From NCBI GenBank assembly GCA_013396655.1, contig WBMV01000122.1, positions 1,641,367 to 1,705,366 of the forward strand: a stretch of 64,000 nt of DNA, in the 5' to 3' direction. Below the pieces are notes generated by a model that had not been told where the DNA came from, did not search any database, and worked only from the letters and a program-made list of their open reading frames with translations. Position 1 is the stretch's first letter. Each line of letters starts with the position of its first letter. Made by a program: the position numbers and the translations under genes. The stretch comes from Campylorhamphus procurvoides (lineage: Eukaryota > Chordata > Aves > Passeriformes > Dendrocolaptidae). This document shows, one piece after another, positions 1-12,800 of this stretch.

Positions 1-1495
1 TTTCCTTTCCTACCTTCTAGTCTGTTCTTCCAGTTTATGCTTATGCTGGAACCATAACAAATCTTACATTTCCCAGCCAGTGGCAGAAATTATAGATACA
101 CAGAAAATTACTGAGGGTCACCAAATCTGATGTGGACAAGTTCTTAGCCCTGGATAACAAATCTGACACAACACATGATTTGTGCAAGGTTGGGTGTAAT
201 CTCTCCTCATGTTTTATGTGAAACATGCTCTGTCCAGAGAAAAGGTGAGAGATCTCTAGCTCATCTGCTATACATGGGAGATACTGATTTAAAAATGTGG
301 ATAAACTTAGCAATGTTCTGAGTTAAGGAAGTTGAGGTTTTGTTGGGGGTTTTTTTGTTTGATTTGGTTTGGTTTTTAAGCCAGTTAAAAAAAATCAAAT
401 TGCACTAAGCAGCTTTTTTAGTCTTTGACAGAAAAATCTACAGCAGAATAAGGAATTTTTTCAAGTATCAGTACAGAGTGTCATGCCCAAAATTTGTTTT
501 GCTCACCTCCACCTGTACACTTTGCCCCCTTCAGAGTCTCCTAGTCCTAGTGTTGTGATCAAGGTGAAAATCCATGGACAAAATGCCTGTGTCAGCCCAG
601 AGACTCACCTATGACACAATCTAGTCTGAAAGATGCTATCAGAACATTAGCTGGGCCTCCTCACCAGGAATCTGTGGTGTGTGTTTTTGTTCAGTGCTAT
701 TTTGGGAATAAGCAACTGGTAAGAAGAAGATGCTTTCATCTGCTGGAGTAACTGTGTTCTCAAGCATTAAAATTATGGTTTGTACTAACTGTCCAGTGGG
801 GAGAAAAAAACAAGATTCTTAATTCTGGAAGACAGGTTAACTTCTGGGGCAAGGATGCAGAAACTGTGAAGTCTTTTGCTGTCAGAAAGAAACTCACGCT
901 CTAAGTATTCAGTCAATTAGGCTGATTTGTAGCAGCCTCACTATAAATCCTCTTTCATTCAGAGGCAAGTTAAGCTCTTTGATGAAACAAGCCATTCCAA
1001 GGAATTTCAGTAGGTTCTCACACATCTAACCATGGTAAAGTTATCTGTAATGACACCCCATCTTAGAATGACATGGTATGTTCAATTCTACATCACAGCC
1101 AGTGTAGCTCAAAAAAGGGAGGCCAGCAAAAAGCCTTTCACCTCACTGTTGCAGATTAGCCTTTTCCTTGCATGCTACATTTGTTCAGCCTATTAGTAAA
1201 TTAGGAAGAGATTTTCTAAATCAATTTTAAATACAAAGACAGGTGAGAGACATCTCTGCAGTAAGTAATCACTCAATCCAGGAACACAACTGTTTTGCAA
1301 AGAAATGCATCACTCCTTATAGGTGTAAAATCAGCTTAAAGGCAGCACATCCTATCAGGACACCTGTGCAGTATGACCAGAGGCAGAACCATTTGTTTTC
1401 CTTGAAGTGGGAGCTGTCCCACTCTTTTGCCCAAAAGGTGGGTTACAACAGAGCTGCTTTCGTGTGCCCAGGGTGGCAGGTGCCTGGTGACTCAC
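1..1495 (-). other. BICDL1: BICDL1 intron downstream of the exon at 1496-1711
   Basis: Non-coding sequence that follows the BICDL1 exon on the minus strand. It begins with a consensus donor (GTGAGT read on the minus strand, complement of 1490-1495). I see no further coiled-coil exon in it. There is a T/G-rich low-complexity stretch near 340-380. The next BICDL1 exon must lie left of the window. Confidence 0.7.
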
Positions 1496-1711
1496 CCTGC
1501 TGAGCTGGTCCAGGAGTCTTTGGTTCTGTTCGGAGAGTTCCTGGACCGCCCGTGTCTTCTCGCGGTCGGCCTCGCGCAGGTGGACCTGCTGCTTCTCCAG
1601 CTCGTCCTGCAGCTGCTTCACATCGCTTTCCAGTTCAGACACCCTGCCTTCCCATTCGCCTTCCTTGTTCTCAAATCGCCTCCGCAGCTCGTGTTTCTCT
1701 TGTTCTAGGTG
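1496..1711 (-). CDS. BICDL1: BICDL1 internal coding exon (probably exon 2): BICD family-like cargo adapter 1
   Basis: A 216-nt, phase 0-0 exon encoding 72 residues. It starts HLEQEKHELRRRFENKEG, has SELESDVKQLQDELEK in the middle and ends QRLLDQLSR. On the minus strand it is bounded by TTTCATTTAG before 1711 and GTGAGT after 1496. The sequence is highly charged heptad coiled coil with no breaks and matches what I recall of the second coding exon of BICDL1 (CCDC64, BICDR-1). The family protein is a cytoplasmic coiled-coil adaptor linking Rab6 vesicles to dynein-dynactin and KIF1C and acting in neurite growth. The neighbouring CIT gene favours BICDL1 over its paralogue BICDL2. No other BICDL1 exon is seen in the window. 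Confidence 0.9.
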
Positions 1712-4700
1712 CTAAATGAAAGGGGAAAAGAGGTTAGAAAGGGAGGGAAAAAGGTGGGCATCGTCTCCTTTTCCTGATCTTAGGGCTGAAACCTTGTGCA
1801 GGAAGGAGAATGGCACTGGAGCGTGGCAACGCCATGGAGATGGCAATCCCACATCAGGGCAGGTCACTGGCACTAAAGTCATTTTCCATTTCCAGCAATT
1901 GGCCTGCCCTTGGCCGCTGGAGATCAGCACATTGAATTTTTACTGAAATAACTGCCAAAAGAGTAAAGTAGGCTGCATGTCAATAGGCGGAATATATAGG
2001 TCAGGCAGAGCAATTGATTTAGCAGAGCCCAGCTTAACTCCAAAGCAATATTTCATTGGCCAGTGGCATAGTTCTTTTAAATTGCCTTTATAGTCAAAAC
2101 TACATGAACTGTATCCTTACTGATGATGAGGAATGCAGATGAGGCATCCTTCTTGTCATATGGGTCTTATGAACAACAGTTGAATCATCTATCCATTTGC
2201 TCCTTCTATTCCTGACCTAATTAGTTGTCTGAGAGTTTGATAGTGCACAGTAACTCCATTGTTTGATGCAATCTGCTCTGGAATGGCAATGGATGAGATG
2301 AACTGGTTGCTATAGACATTATGTATGTGCAAGTTCTGGGTTCAGGTTTCTTAGAAACCCCTCTCAGTTCTGGAGACTCTGCTCTGCTCAGGATTGGCTG
2401 GAAAGTGAGAGACAGCACGAATCTGGTGAAACTTTTGCATGGTTTACAGGCTCAGTTAAATGAGGGCTTGGCTGAAACAGAGCTGCAAATCAGGTCAAAG
2501 CAGATTTATGTTGTGCTCGTTTGAAAGAATCCCTGCTCCAAAACTCTGAGCTTGAATTTCCCCTGGTGACTGAAGCCACGCTTTTACCTGGAGAACAATC
2601 ACAGGCTGGGGACATGGCCAAGTCCCAGGATTAGCAGGGAAGCCTGAAGAGCAGGAGTCTTCTCCTTGTTGGTTGTCTTCTGACCCCCAGAATAATCTCC
2701 TGCTACTCTCCATCAGAGTCACCAGTCTTTTAGGAATGTGTTTTAGCAAAGAACAGAAACCCACTGGGCAAAACACTGGCAGCACTCGCCCATTTTACTC
2801 AGGATATCATTCCCTGGTGAACAATTCCCATGACACTTCTGAAAGGAGGGGAAAATAAACCTGCTAGGCAGAAAAGAAAATTGTGCTGCATTTATGTGAA
2901 GTGGCTTTTTATTGCTTGTTAGAAACACAGTGAGGGGGCTGTTTCCCCTGGGTACCTACTGCTGATGACACACAGCCTCCCTTGCAGGGTCTCTGCCACC
3001 TTCCCAAGCAGGTCTGAATGTCAAAGCCCTCCAGTTCCCCAGCAGCCCTCTGGCCTGCATATCACTAATCCTCCACCTCTTTTGCTTTGCCATGTTTTAT
3101 CTTTCTTGACCTTATCCCCTGATCCTTTCCTATGTTCATTTCAGTGCAGTGTAGCAGCAACTTGCTTGTGCCCTTCCAAATCCTTCTGCAAATTCCAGAC
3201 TTTCTTGAAAAACCCTCAAATGTGAGAGAAGGCTGATTAAAACCAATGGCCCACAGCAGAGTATTACCCCATGTTTCAGACACTAGAAGAGTGAGCACCC
3301 CTGCAAGTGAGAGAGCTAAGCAGTACTAGAAATATTTTAATGTAATAGGTAGGCATGAGGTCCCAGCATCAGGCCCATGACAACCATTACAAAGAAATCT
3401 TGTTTGTAGCCCAAGTGTGGCTACAGCAGCCACAATTTCACTTTCAGTGGAACACTGAAAATTCTGTCTTTTATAGCTCTGCCTCCTTCACTGCTAGGCA
3501 ACGTTCAGAAAGATCCAGGGCCTTCTCTAAATGGAAAATGGAACTTCAGCCTGCTGAGGAGCAGCACTGCAGCTGAAGTGCCCCAGACATACTCAAATGT
3601 GATTTAGAAGCCACTGATAAGCCTTGTCAATCATTTAAAAAGCACTTTAGTCCTTCACTGTAAAAGCAAACCCACACTACATTTGGCTCCAATAAATGGC
3701 CATCACAAAGGCTGGAGTTAGGGGGAGGCGAAGAATACCAACTTTACTCTTTTGTGATGGAGAAAGCAGAACTGTGGGTGCAGTGGGTCAAAGAGAGGCT
3801 GTTGCAAAGAGGAGGCTAAACCTGCTGAGACACGTTGACTGGCTCCTCCTGCCTCTCCCAGCAGCCACCTGCCCTCACCCAGCACCTGCACGGCTGCAGA
3901 TCTGGACAGGGTTTTTCTGCACGTAGTGCTGATGGGGCAAACTGCTGTCCTCAGGAGGGGGGTTTCTTGCTTCCTGAATGTCTCTCCATTCACCAGCTGC
4001 TCACTGATTTTTACAGAGAACTGCTTTCCAGAAGATGTTTTCTTCTGAAAACAGCTTCTCTGCTACTTGACTGAGCTGGGCTGGTCCTCATTTAAAGAGA
4101 TGAAAGCAAGGGGGAGTTTCCCAGCTGATAGAGAGGGTTCATACTGTAAAATGCCTGGACACAGCAGGCTTCTCTGTGCCAGAGGAACAGCGGCATTAAC
4201 TGTTTTAATCCCTTGCAGAGGATAAAACTGTCTAGGATCACATATCAAGAATTTATTACAGGACTTCAATTCCATGATTAGAAATGAATTTAAACCCAAG
4301 CTGTGAAGTGAAAGGTTTGCTAGAGTAGGTGTATGACTGGAATGTTGTACCTCAGTAATGAACCCACAAAACTAGAACATGTTTAATCTTGAGGCAAAGC
4401 ACCTGAGGAGCAGGGCAGCACCTTGGCTGTTGTGAAACAGGCTTCACTGAGCTCCTGTAACCAACTGTGAGCTGGGAGAAAATCTCTCCTCCTAAAAGCT
4501 ACTTAAACATCATTAGATCAGGTTGTCATCTGAGACTTTGCTCCTGGTCATCATCAGAAAGTTCTCAGCATAGGAAAGGAGGTAACAGCTGTGGGTCCTT
4601 CCTCCCTGCTCCTCTGAAATTGAAAAGCTTATTGTGAAATTTTATTCACTTCAGTGGCAACAGGAGGAGACCAACATTTAATCTGCAGAGGCTGGGATTA

Positions 4701-5929
4701 CCAGGCTTGTGTTGTAGGAGATTAATGTTCAAATTTGATTTTTTTGTGTGAAGTAGCACTGGGTTAGGTTTGCCAAACCCAGTGGGCAAAAAAAGGACCC
4801 TTAAGTAGATAACACTAACTCTATCAGATGGATAGCCTGGAAAATAGCAATCTGTTGTTCCACTGGGAAGTCAGGGCCACAGTAATGGGGTGAAAAGATG
4901 TAAACAGTTGGTTGTGTTTACAGTCCCTTCATTCACCTTCGGAATGGGCCTGTGAGAGCAGAGGTAAACATTTTGGGGATGTTATTTAAAGTGCTATAAA
5001 GTCATAATCTGCCTCCCTCTCCTTTTCACCTTCACATTTTGCAAACAGTGAGTGGTATTTGAGGCTCCTGAATTCCCTAACAGGCTGCTCACCTAAACTT
5101 GTGTGTTTTTCCTTTAATGATAGCAACGGTTCTACTCCAACTCATAAGGAAAACCACGTCAGCACAACGCCACATACGTCTGTTCTTCCTTAAAGATCAA
5201 CCTGAAAACATTCGCTCTGGCAAATTTTAATACTCTGGGAAATTGTAACCTGATAAACAGAGTCACAATTGGAGCAAATGTCACCTTCCCTATTCTGTGA
5301 TTGGAATAATAAATGCAGAGAGATTTCCCTGCAAAAAAGAAGGGACCAGCTAGGGTAAAGTGCCAAGTTTAATAATAGGGAGGAATTTTGTCAGGAGAAC
5401 AAAGGCCATACAGTAATTTCACAAATCCTCTTGAACCTGAGAAATGTTAAGTCTGTGAGGAAAGAATACAGGAATATACAGGACTGTGCAGAAAGAACTG
5501 GTCTAGGGCTGTGACTTGAAATTTGAGTGTTAATCCAGCAGTGTTCAAACTCTCTCCAGAAAGGTGAGACAGGCTCTTCTCAGCCTTCTGAGCAGTATTA
5601 CTTACTGGAAGAAACACCATTTCAAGAGTACCTCTGTGAAAAACAGTGCTGGTAATAACAGTGCCTCTCTCACACACTTGTGCAAGAGAGTTGTTCCAAA
5701 ACAAGCCACCTGCACAAGTCTTTTTCTTTGTAATAGGTTTGTTTCATCCTTAGAAATCAACAAAGAGCTCAATCCACTGAGTTCCTGGCAAACCGCTCTC
5801 TCCAGATACCTGTAGGTATTTTTCAGAGCAAGCAGCGAACAGAGATGTATCATTAGGGCTTATCTCCTGCCATGCCTAATGCCTTAGCTGCAACAGCTTA
5901 AGCAAAAGGGTCACATATGCTCTGTAGCT
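1712..5929 (-). other. BICDL1: Probable BICDL1 intron 1 (non-coding)
   Basis: About 4.2 kb upstream of the BICDL1 exon on its strand. The acceptor TTTCATTTAG directly abuts the exon at 1712-1720. I looked on the minus strand for the conserved end of BICDL1 exon 1 and did not find it. The open frames here are short and unlike any protein I recognise. No repeat family was recognised. Calling it intron 1 assumes that the promoter is the CpG block to the right. Confidence 0.45.
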
Positions 5930-6177
5930 CGGTACCCGCTGCGTAGCTTTAACTTGGGAGGTATTTCCGTGCCGAGGTGAGCCGAGCACAGCGCACCCCT
6001 CCCCTCCCCGGTGCTCCCGGGGCCACAGAGCCCCCCGAGAACCCCCCGAGCCCGGCCCCGGTGGGGAGCGGGGCAGAGAACAGCGGCCTGGCCTCCCCCA
6101 GGCCTCGGATCGGAGGGATGGCTCCGAGCCTTCCTCGCCCGGCAGGGCCGCGGGGAGCGGCGTGTGCCGCCCGGCAG

Positions 6178-6355
6178 NNNNNNNNNNNNNNNNNNNNNNN
6201 NNNNNNNNNNNNNNNNNNNNNNNNNNNNNNNNNNNNNNNNNNNNNNNNNNNNNNNNNNNNNNNNNNNNNNNNNNNNNNNNNNNNNNNNNNNNNNNNNNNN
6301 NNNNNNNNNNNNNNNNNNNNNNNNNNNNNNNNNNNNNNNNNNNNNNNNNNNNNNN
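6178..6355. other. Assembly gap (178 N)
   Basis: A run of 178 unresolved bases inside the GC-rich block. The 18-bp minisatellite starts immediately to its right, so the gap probably hides more repeat copies and its true length is uncertain. Open frames that appear to run through it are artefacts. Confidence 0.98.
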
Positions 6356-6642
6356 CATCCCATCCGTACCGGGCACTGCATGGGCACTGGGCACCGTATG
6401 GGCACCGGGCACTGTATGGGCACCGGGCACTGCATCCGCACCGGGCACTGCATCCGCACCGGGCATCCCATCGGCACCCGGCATCCCATCCGCACCGGGC
6501 ACCGCATCGGTACCGGGCATCCCATCCACACCGGGCACCGCATGGGTACCGGGCATCCCATCCGCACCCGTCATCCTATCCGCACCGGGCATCCCATCCG
6601 CACCCGTCACCCTATCCGCACCGGGCACAGCATCGGCACCGG
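6356..6642. repeat. 18-bp GC-rich minisatellite
   Basis: A partial unit (6356-6372) is followed by 15 full 18-bp units in register (6373-6642). The consensus is close to GCAYCSCATCCGCACCGG. Variation is concentrated at a few positions: TGG/CCG/CCA in the middle and GCATCC/GCACCG/GCACTG at the start. Because the period is divisible by three, several frames stay open as hexapeptide repeats (for example PGIPSA); this follows from the period and does not indicate coding. The left end is cut by the assembly gap. Confidence 0.93.
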
Positions 6643-6860
6643 GACCCCGCGGGTCGGTGCACGGGCTCTCCCGGAGCCGCCTGCCGCCGGCAGCTCTCGC
6701 TGCTTCTGCCGCAGGCCCGGCCCGAAAATCCCCCCAGAACATCGGGGAAGCCCAAGAGCGGAGCTTGGCCCCCGCCGCGCTCCAAGGGGCACAGCGCGCT
6801 GTGCCTGCTGCCTCCCCGCTCCCCGCTCCGAGCGCTAGATGGGTCTCCTGGGGACCAGAG

Positions 6861-9800
6861 CGGCTCTCGGGATCTCTCTGCTGGGTGGTTCGCCCCGGAG
6901 AGCTGACTACATCTTCCAACAGTCACCGGGGCTGCATGGCAATTTCAGATTGTTTGGGATGTTCCCGGATAGCATTTGTCCTAAAGGTACCCTTAGTGAA
7001 CGTTGGGAGTTGTAGTCAATTCTGCTCCTGTTTCTCCCTATTGGGGGCAGGATTTGTTGGGTTTTCAGTTTTGGTTTTGTTGACTGTCTGCCCCCTTAAA
7101 TCCCGGCATCACTTTCCTTCTCACCACAGGAGGAAAGCTGGGGCAGAATAAGGCAGCATAAAACTGTATATTGTCTCATTTGCTGAGACCCCATTCCCTC
7201 AATTTCTGATTATGCTTTAATTTCAAGGGAGGCTTTAATAGCGATTGATATTTTTAAGGAAAGTTGTGCTTTTGATTCCCAGATTCTGCTGAAAGGAATT
7301 AAATGTTTTATAGCTTTTCTCTTTAGACCCTGCTTTCATGGGGCTTGCTTTTCTTTCTTCTACAGAAAATTAATTCACTAAGACCATGCTCATCTGTATT
7401 CAACAGCCCCAGCGCATCAGTCCAAGGATGCTTTTGGCTGGGACAGTTGGTGACTGATGCAGTTTGCTAGCAGGGCTGGCTCCTGCCTCACATCAGACCC
7501 AGGGCCCTGGAGAGCTGCTGATTATTCGTAGCAGTTAGAACATGAATAGTGGGAATGCAAACTTCTCTCTGGCCATCTGCCACTGGGACTTGGCCTTTCA
7601 TGGGGATGTGCCCCAACAGCCCAGCCAGTGGGACCTGGGATCCTTGGCCCTTTTCCTGGCAGCGTCAGTTAACACTTGTGGTGCTTTTTGTAATGTGAGC
7701 TCTTGCTCTCCAAGGACCAGGCAGACACCTGGTACCTTGTGCTGAGCTGCCACCATCCATCCCACGACACGACTGTTGGCCTTTATGACCATTATGATTT
7801 CTTTTGCACTGGTGACCCAGAGGTGATGCCTCCTTTATCTCATAGCAATTCCCCGAGGCACTGATTTTTCTAGTCCTTTTGTCCTTGCAAGCAACTGATG
7901 CTTACATTGCTGGAGAGCAGGATTCACCATAAGGTGAGCTGGTTTGAACAGCACTGGTCCTTTTGAAAGAACCCCTGCCCGATGTGGGAGCTGTGCTTTC
8001 ACAGATTTGATCATCGCTATTTAAACACAGGAGGGCGTTTAATATTTAAGCTGATTGTGAGCACCTTCTGCTGGAAGTGCCTACTACAGCAAACCAAGCC
8101 TCCTGGTGTGATTAATGAAATCCATTGTGGCATCAATTTTCATCTCTAATACTTCCTTCAGTGTATAAAACAAAAAGAGATTATACTGAGATGGGTTTAA
8201 TCCCCCAAACAAAGCCTGAAGCAAAACCCATAGCTGCAGCTGTTAGGATAGGGATGAGGAAAAGCAATTGCTTGGATGGAGAGGAAAAAAGCACATGTAA
8301 ATCAGTGCTATGTATTTTAAATATGCCACCATCTTAGTCAGGCATCTATGCAAGCTTAATACCCTTTTTTTGGGCCTGATTGACTGCAAAACATAACTGT
8401 GTTATCTGGAATAACCTTGGATTAAAGCTCTGTTTCCAGCACAGCATGTTATTGACTTCCACTTAAAGAAAAAATAATAAAAAATTCCATTGTCCTGTGA
8501 ATTTAATTATTGATTTGACCTTTTAGAAATGTATTAGGTCACTGTTTTTTAAAACTCCTCTGTCTGCTACTTTGCTAGTATATTATTTTCTATATGTTAT
8601 CCCAATCAAATATCCATAAAAACCTATTTAGAATATAATAATACAGTTGACTTACAGTCATATGGTGGCATTATCTATAAGGATCCTAAAATTAATTTCA
8701 GCTGAGAGCTGGGATAGTTGCTGCCCATAAGTGGACTCCCAATTCCCATTTCTGCTCTTCTTTCCCTAGTTAAGCTTTGCAATGCCCTCTGAAGAGCCTC
8801 AGTCCAAAAAACAGAATAATTAGTTGTGTGAAACAAGTTAAACATGAGGCTGCTGTTTTTTGATTGCACTGCTGAAACCTGAAGTACTAAGAATTGCAAT
8901 AGTGAATAGTTCTTGTGGAGATTTAGATCAAGCATTTCAAGAGCTAGTGCTCTTGCAACATGGAAGACTCCTGTGTGTACGGCACTTATTATTTCTCAGG
9001 CTGGAAATCACCACAGGGATGACCCTTCCTGAAAATGCAAAAAGGCCAGACTGACTCAAGCACACAGAGAACTGAGAGCAAGTGATGTTGTCACAGAACA
9101 CAAAAATGTCACCTTGTCCAGGACATAAGAAGGCCTTCTCTGTGGTACTGGGAAACAAGGGTGAAAATAAAGCAGAGATATAAGAGAGTGGTGTAAGATT
9201 GCCTGTAAGAGGATCAATCATCCTTTTCTTGCTCAGATGAAAAACTTAGAGCAGTCTGTATAAGAAAAGGAGCAAAAAGTCCTGTCCTTATGGGGCCAAA
9301 GGACAGCACTGACTGTGGTAATTTCCTGAAGTAATTTCCCCTTCTTGCTTTTTCCTATCCCATGATTACCCAATTCAGAAAATAAGCCACAGGGATGGTT
9401 GGAGAACTTGCCATTCAGAGCAACTTGCCAGTGCAATTCACTCTGCTAAACAGGTTCCTAAAGGAGCAAGGCACTGAAACAGGCAATCCAGCTTAAGCTG
9501 TGGGTACAGCAATGTGTATTGTCCTTCCCAGAGGGTCAAGGAGAGGTGAACTCTAAGCTGTGGAGGCTCTTCAAGGCCAGTGTCAAGTATATTGTTAAAT
9601 CCAATGCTTTGAAATCTCTATTCTGCCTTCTAGGGATTTCACTGGTTGGTCTCTTTACAAAGGAAGTGTGGCAGAGGGTTTGGACCTTTGGTGGTTATAC
9701 CAAGAGATGCTGGAGCACATAAGACTGTATGAGTTAAACAGGTCAAAACATTTTTAACACATCAGAAAAGTTGCAAACCCAACAAATGTCCAAGTGCTTG

Positions 9801-12800
9801 AATCGATACTTTCACCTCAGCTGTGAGGGCAGCACTTGGAAAACAAGCACTGCAAGGGATCACCCTTTTTTATTTAGAGTAAGGGAAGAAAAAGACGTGT
9901 CGTGGGAAAGCCACAGCCAGACCTGTAAAAGTAGATTACTGTCCTGTGCTTTTAAAGCTGCCTGTGGTGAGAAAGGAATTCCCATCAGCATCCTTAATCT
10001 TCCTGTCAGTGGGCTGACAGACTTCCAGGAGAGGCAGCACAAGCTATCAGGTTTCTTTTGCCATTCCCTCTCTCTCCCCCCCTCTCCCTTTCTCCCTTCC
10101 CACCTTTTTTTTTGAATGATTAATTGCTTTATTTTTCTCTTTGCTTTACTGCACATTTTTTTCTGACAAGTCTTTCAGTGTTTCTGATTCTTTGGTACCT
10201 CTGTGCTAAGGTGATTGGTGCCACAGCCTCCTGCTGCTGCAAGATGGGCAGCGAGAAGTACAGGCAGACTCAGCATTTGCTGTTACCCTAATGAATAATT
10301 AAAGGACTTATGTGTCTTGCTTTCCAATCAGGCTAGAACTGCAAAGCCAGAGATAAGACTCATGTATGACCTTTCTTTCTCTTTGCTTCTATAATGTCCA
10401 AAGCTGTCTGGCATGTGTGTGCCCTGGTTTTCCCTGGTGCTGGGTAGAGGAAATACAAGGTGGGAAGGTGTATTTGCAGAAGTTGGTAAGGAAAAAGAAC
10501 AGAAATTTCTCCCTTCTTAAACAGAAGGGAAAAGAAAGATGTCATGAGTGTTAGCCAAGCAACACCCAGTAAAATAAAAGAACATCCTGATTTTTCTCAA
10601 GGCTCAGTATCCCCACAGAGCTTCCAACAAGTTTGTTGTTTTCCAGGGTTATCAATAATACATCAGTTAAAGCAGAAAAAGCACTCACCCACTAAGGTGA
10701 CTCAACATCAAAGTCAGGGGAAACATCCCTTGACTGCTAAGGGTAAATCATGGCCTGGGTGACTCAGGAGTGCCCAAGGACAGAGCCAGCACCACGCTGT
10801 GCTCACCCTGCCTGTGTGCAAGGAACAAGGGATGCAGAGGGAAAGAACAGGGGAACAGTTTTGACTTGTTATATGGCACATATGATTATCATGCTGAGAC
10901 ATCCATGAGTGAGAGGTGTGAATACTTTGTACTATAGCTCTTAGTCTCTTTGAGATGTAAAGTTTGGAAGCATTCCATAAGAGTCTCTCCAAAACAAAGC
11001 TGTCCATTCTGGGAACAAACAGAACTGCTCTGGAGCTGGAGGAGTTGCATAGCCAATATTTCAGGCCAGTTTGATCTGTCTGGGGTACCACACCAGCAAT
11101 TTAACTTTGGTTCACACCTGGCACTCACTTGACACACAGGATACTGTGTACCTGGGGCTCCTTCTTGACTTACCATGCTCCAGGTAGACTCTGATCGCAG
11201 AATCCATGCTGGCTCCTTCTTACAGGGACAATCCTCCAACACTCATCCCAGGAGGGCTCCCATCCTCACATACTCTTGCACCAGCTGCAGGGATTGCCAG
11301 TGTGTGTGCCTCCAGCATCCTGTTCTGGACATGCTGCTCAGTGCTGCTGCAGCATCACTTCTCTTTGCTTCAGGCTTTCTCAGATGGAGGAGCTGCAAGG
11401 AAACAAAAAATGTCCCAGGGATGTGGTGAACACAAAGGGGTCCTGAGCAGCCTGGGATGGGGCTGTGCAGGGAGGGCACTGCGTGGGAGGTGCTGGGTCT
11501 GAGCCCTTCCACTCAAGCCTGGCCCTGGGGCTCGCTGCTTCTGCAGCCCACAGAAGTAAAGATGTAATGGCTCCACAGGGAGGTGTAGATTCGAGACAAG
11601 GGCTGTGTTTTTCAATGAAGTAGGTGTTTGCAGCAGTGGCTGTGAGTTACTCCCTCTTGGGTCTCATCACATGACAGAGTTTGACAAGCCTCTGTGGAAC
11701 AAACATTCCTATTGAGAAATATAAAGTAGCCTATGCCTTTGCTCATACAAAGACACCAACTGAGGGAGATGTTCTTGATTGTATTTCTTTACAGCAAACA
11801 ATCAGGTCCTAAAACTGCCTGTCATGGTGTTGGCCATGGAGCTCTGCAACCATTAAATGATCAGACATGACTTTGTGCTTTGATGTGGGGAAAAATATTT
11901 GTTCACTATTATCTTGCTCTGTTTCTTAGGGATATACTGTGATTTGTAATGACTCATCTTAGGAACACTAGTCTTTGATCTGGCATTATTGGATTGTAAT
12001 TGAACATGTTGACACAAAGCAATGTAGCCTCTTTCACTCACTGCTGTGGTCAATTATTTCATGATAATGGCAACTCTGCCAGGTATTTTTGCTTCATTGA
12101 GCAATTATGTTGTTATGGAAACTGGTATTCTATAAATTATCTGAAGAGAGACCTGATTCACTTCTTGGGAACAAGAAATTTTAAAGTAAAAAGTACAGCA
12201 TAACAGGGTTTTTAATTAGCGCTGTATATATTTGTGTAATTACTAATCCTGAGGGCCTGCAAGCTCCTTGGTGCAAATACCAGCGCCTTTGTGTCTGTGC
12301 AGGATCTGCTCAGTTGCTGTCCCTCATTAGAGAGTGTGTGACCAGTGGATTTGCACTGCTGAAGCTGAGCTTGTTCCTGCCTGTGTTTAGGTGACCCTCT
12401 TGCCAACCTTGCTGGATTTGGAGAACATTTCTGTGCTCCACCTGCAGGGCTCATGAGCTTTGAAAACCTTGCCCTGGCTGTTCTGTGGTCACTGCTGTGG
12501 GTGGCTGTGGCAGGATTTGTCCTTTGTCTTTGAGAGCAAGATTTATGAAGGACTGGACACTGCAAGAGATTGATAATCTGATACAAGAACCTCTTGCACC
12601 TGTTCAATCACTAAATGTTTCAAAGAGGCTGTGTGTGTAATGGAGTTTCCTTCCCATCCGCTGCTAGTTCCTTGCCTTAAGGTGAAGAAATGTGCAACTT
12701 TAAGAGCTTTTTAGTTTGGGGTATTTTGCCCAAACAAAACCTACCCTTTCAACCAGTGCAAAGGAATCCCCTTTTTTATTAATCCCAAACACGGGGAAAA

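Larger units (their letters stand above)
5930..6860. promoter_or_regulatory. CpG-rich block, candidate BICDL1 promoter / first-exon region
   Basis: The block is strongly GC- and CpG-rich compared with the AT-rich DNA on both sides, as in vertebrate CpG-island promoters. It lies upstream of the only BICDL1 exon seen, on the correct side for that gene's start. It contains a 178-base run of N and an 18-bp tandem repeat, so the core may be missing or misassembled. No first exon could be read from the resolved part. Assignment to BICDL1 is inference from position and composition. Confidence 0.45.

Noticed and set aside
1427..1708. Plus-strand frame over the BICDL1 exon
   Set aside because: Shadow of the minus-strand coiled-coil exon, which has proper splice sites and family match.
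6356..6642. CRISPR-like array
   Set aside because: Units abut directly with no unique spacers, and the genome is vertebrate.
5876..7151. Long open frames on both strands through the gap and 18-bp array
   Set aside because: They run through 178 Ns and a repeat whose period is a multiple of three, so openness is automatic. Flanking parts resemble no protein.
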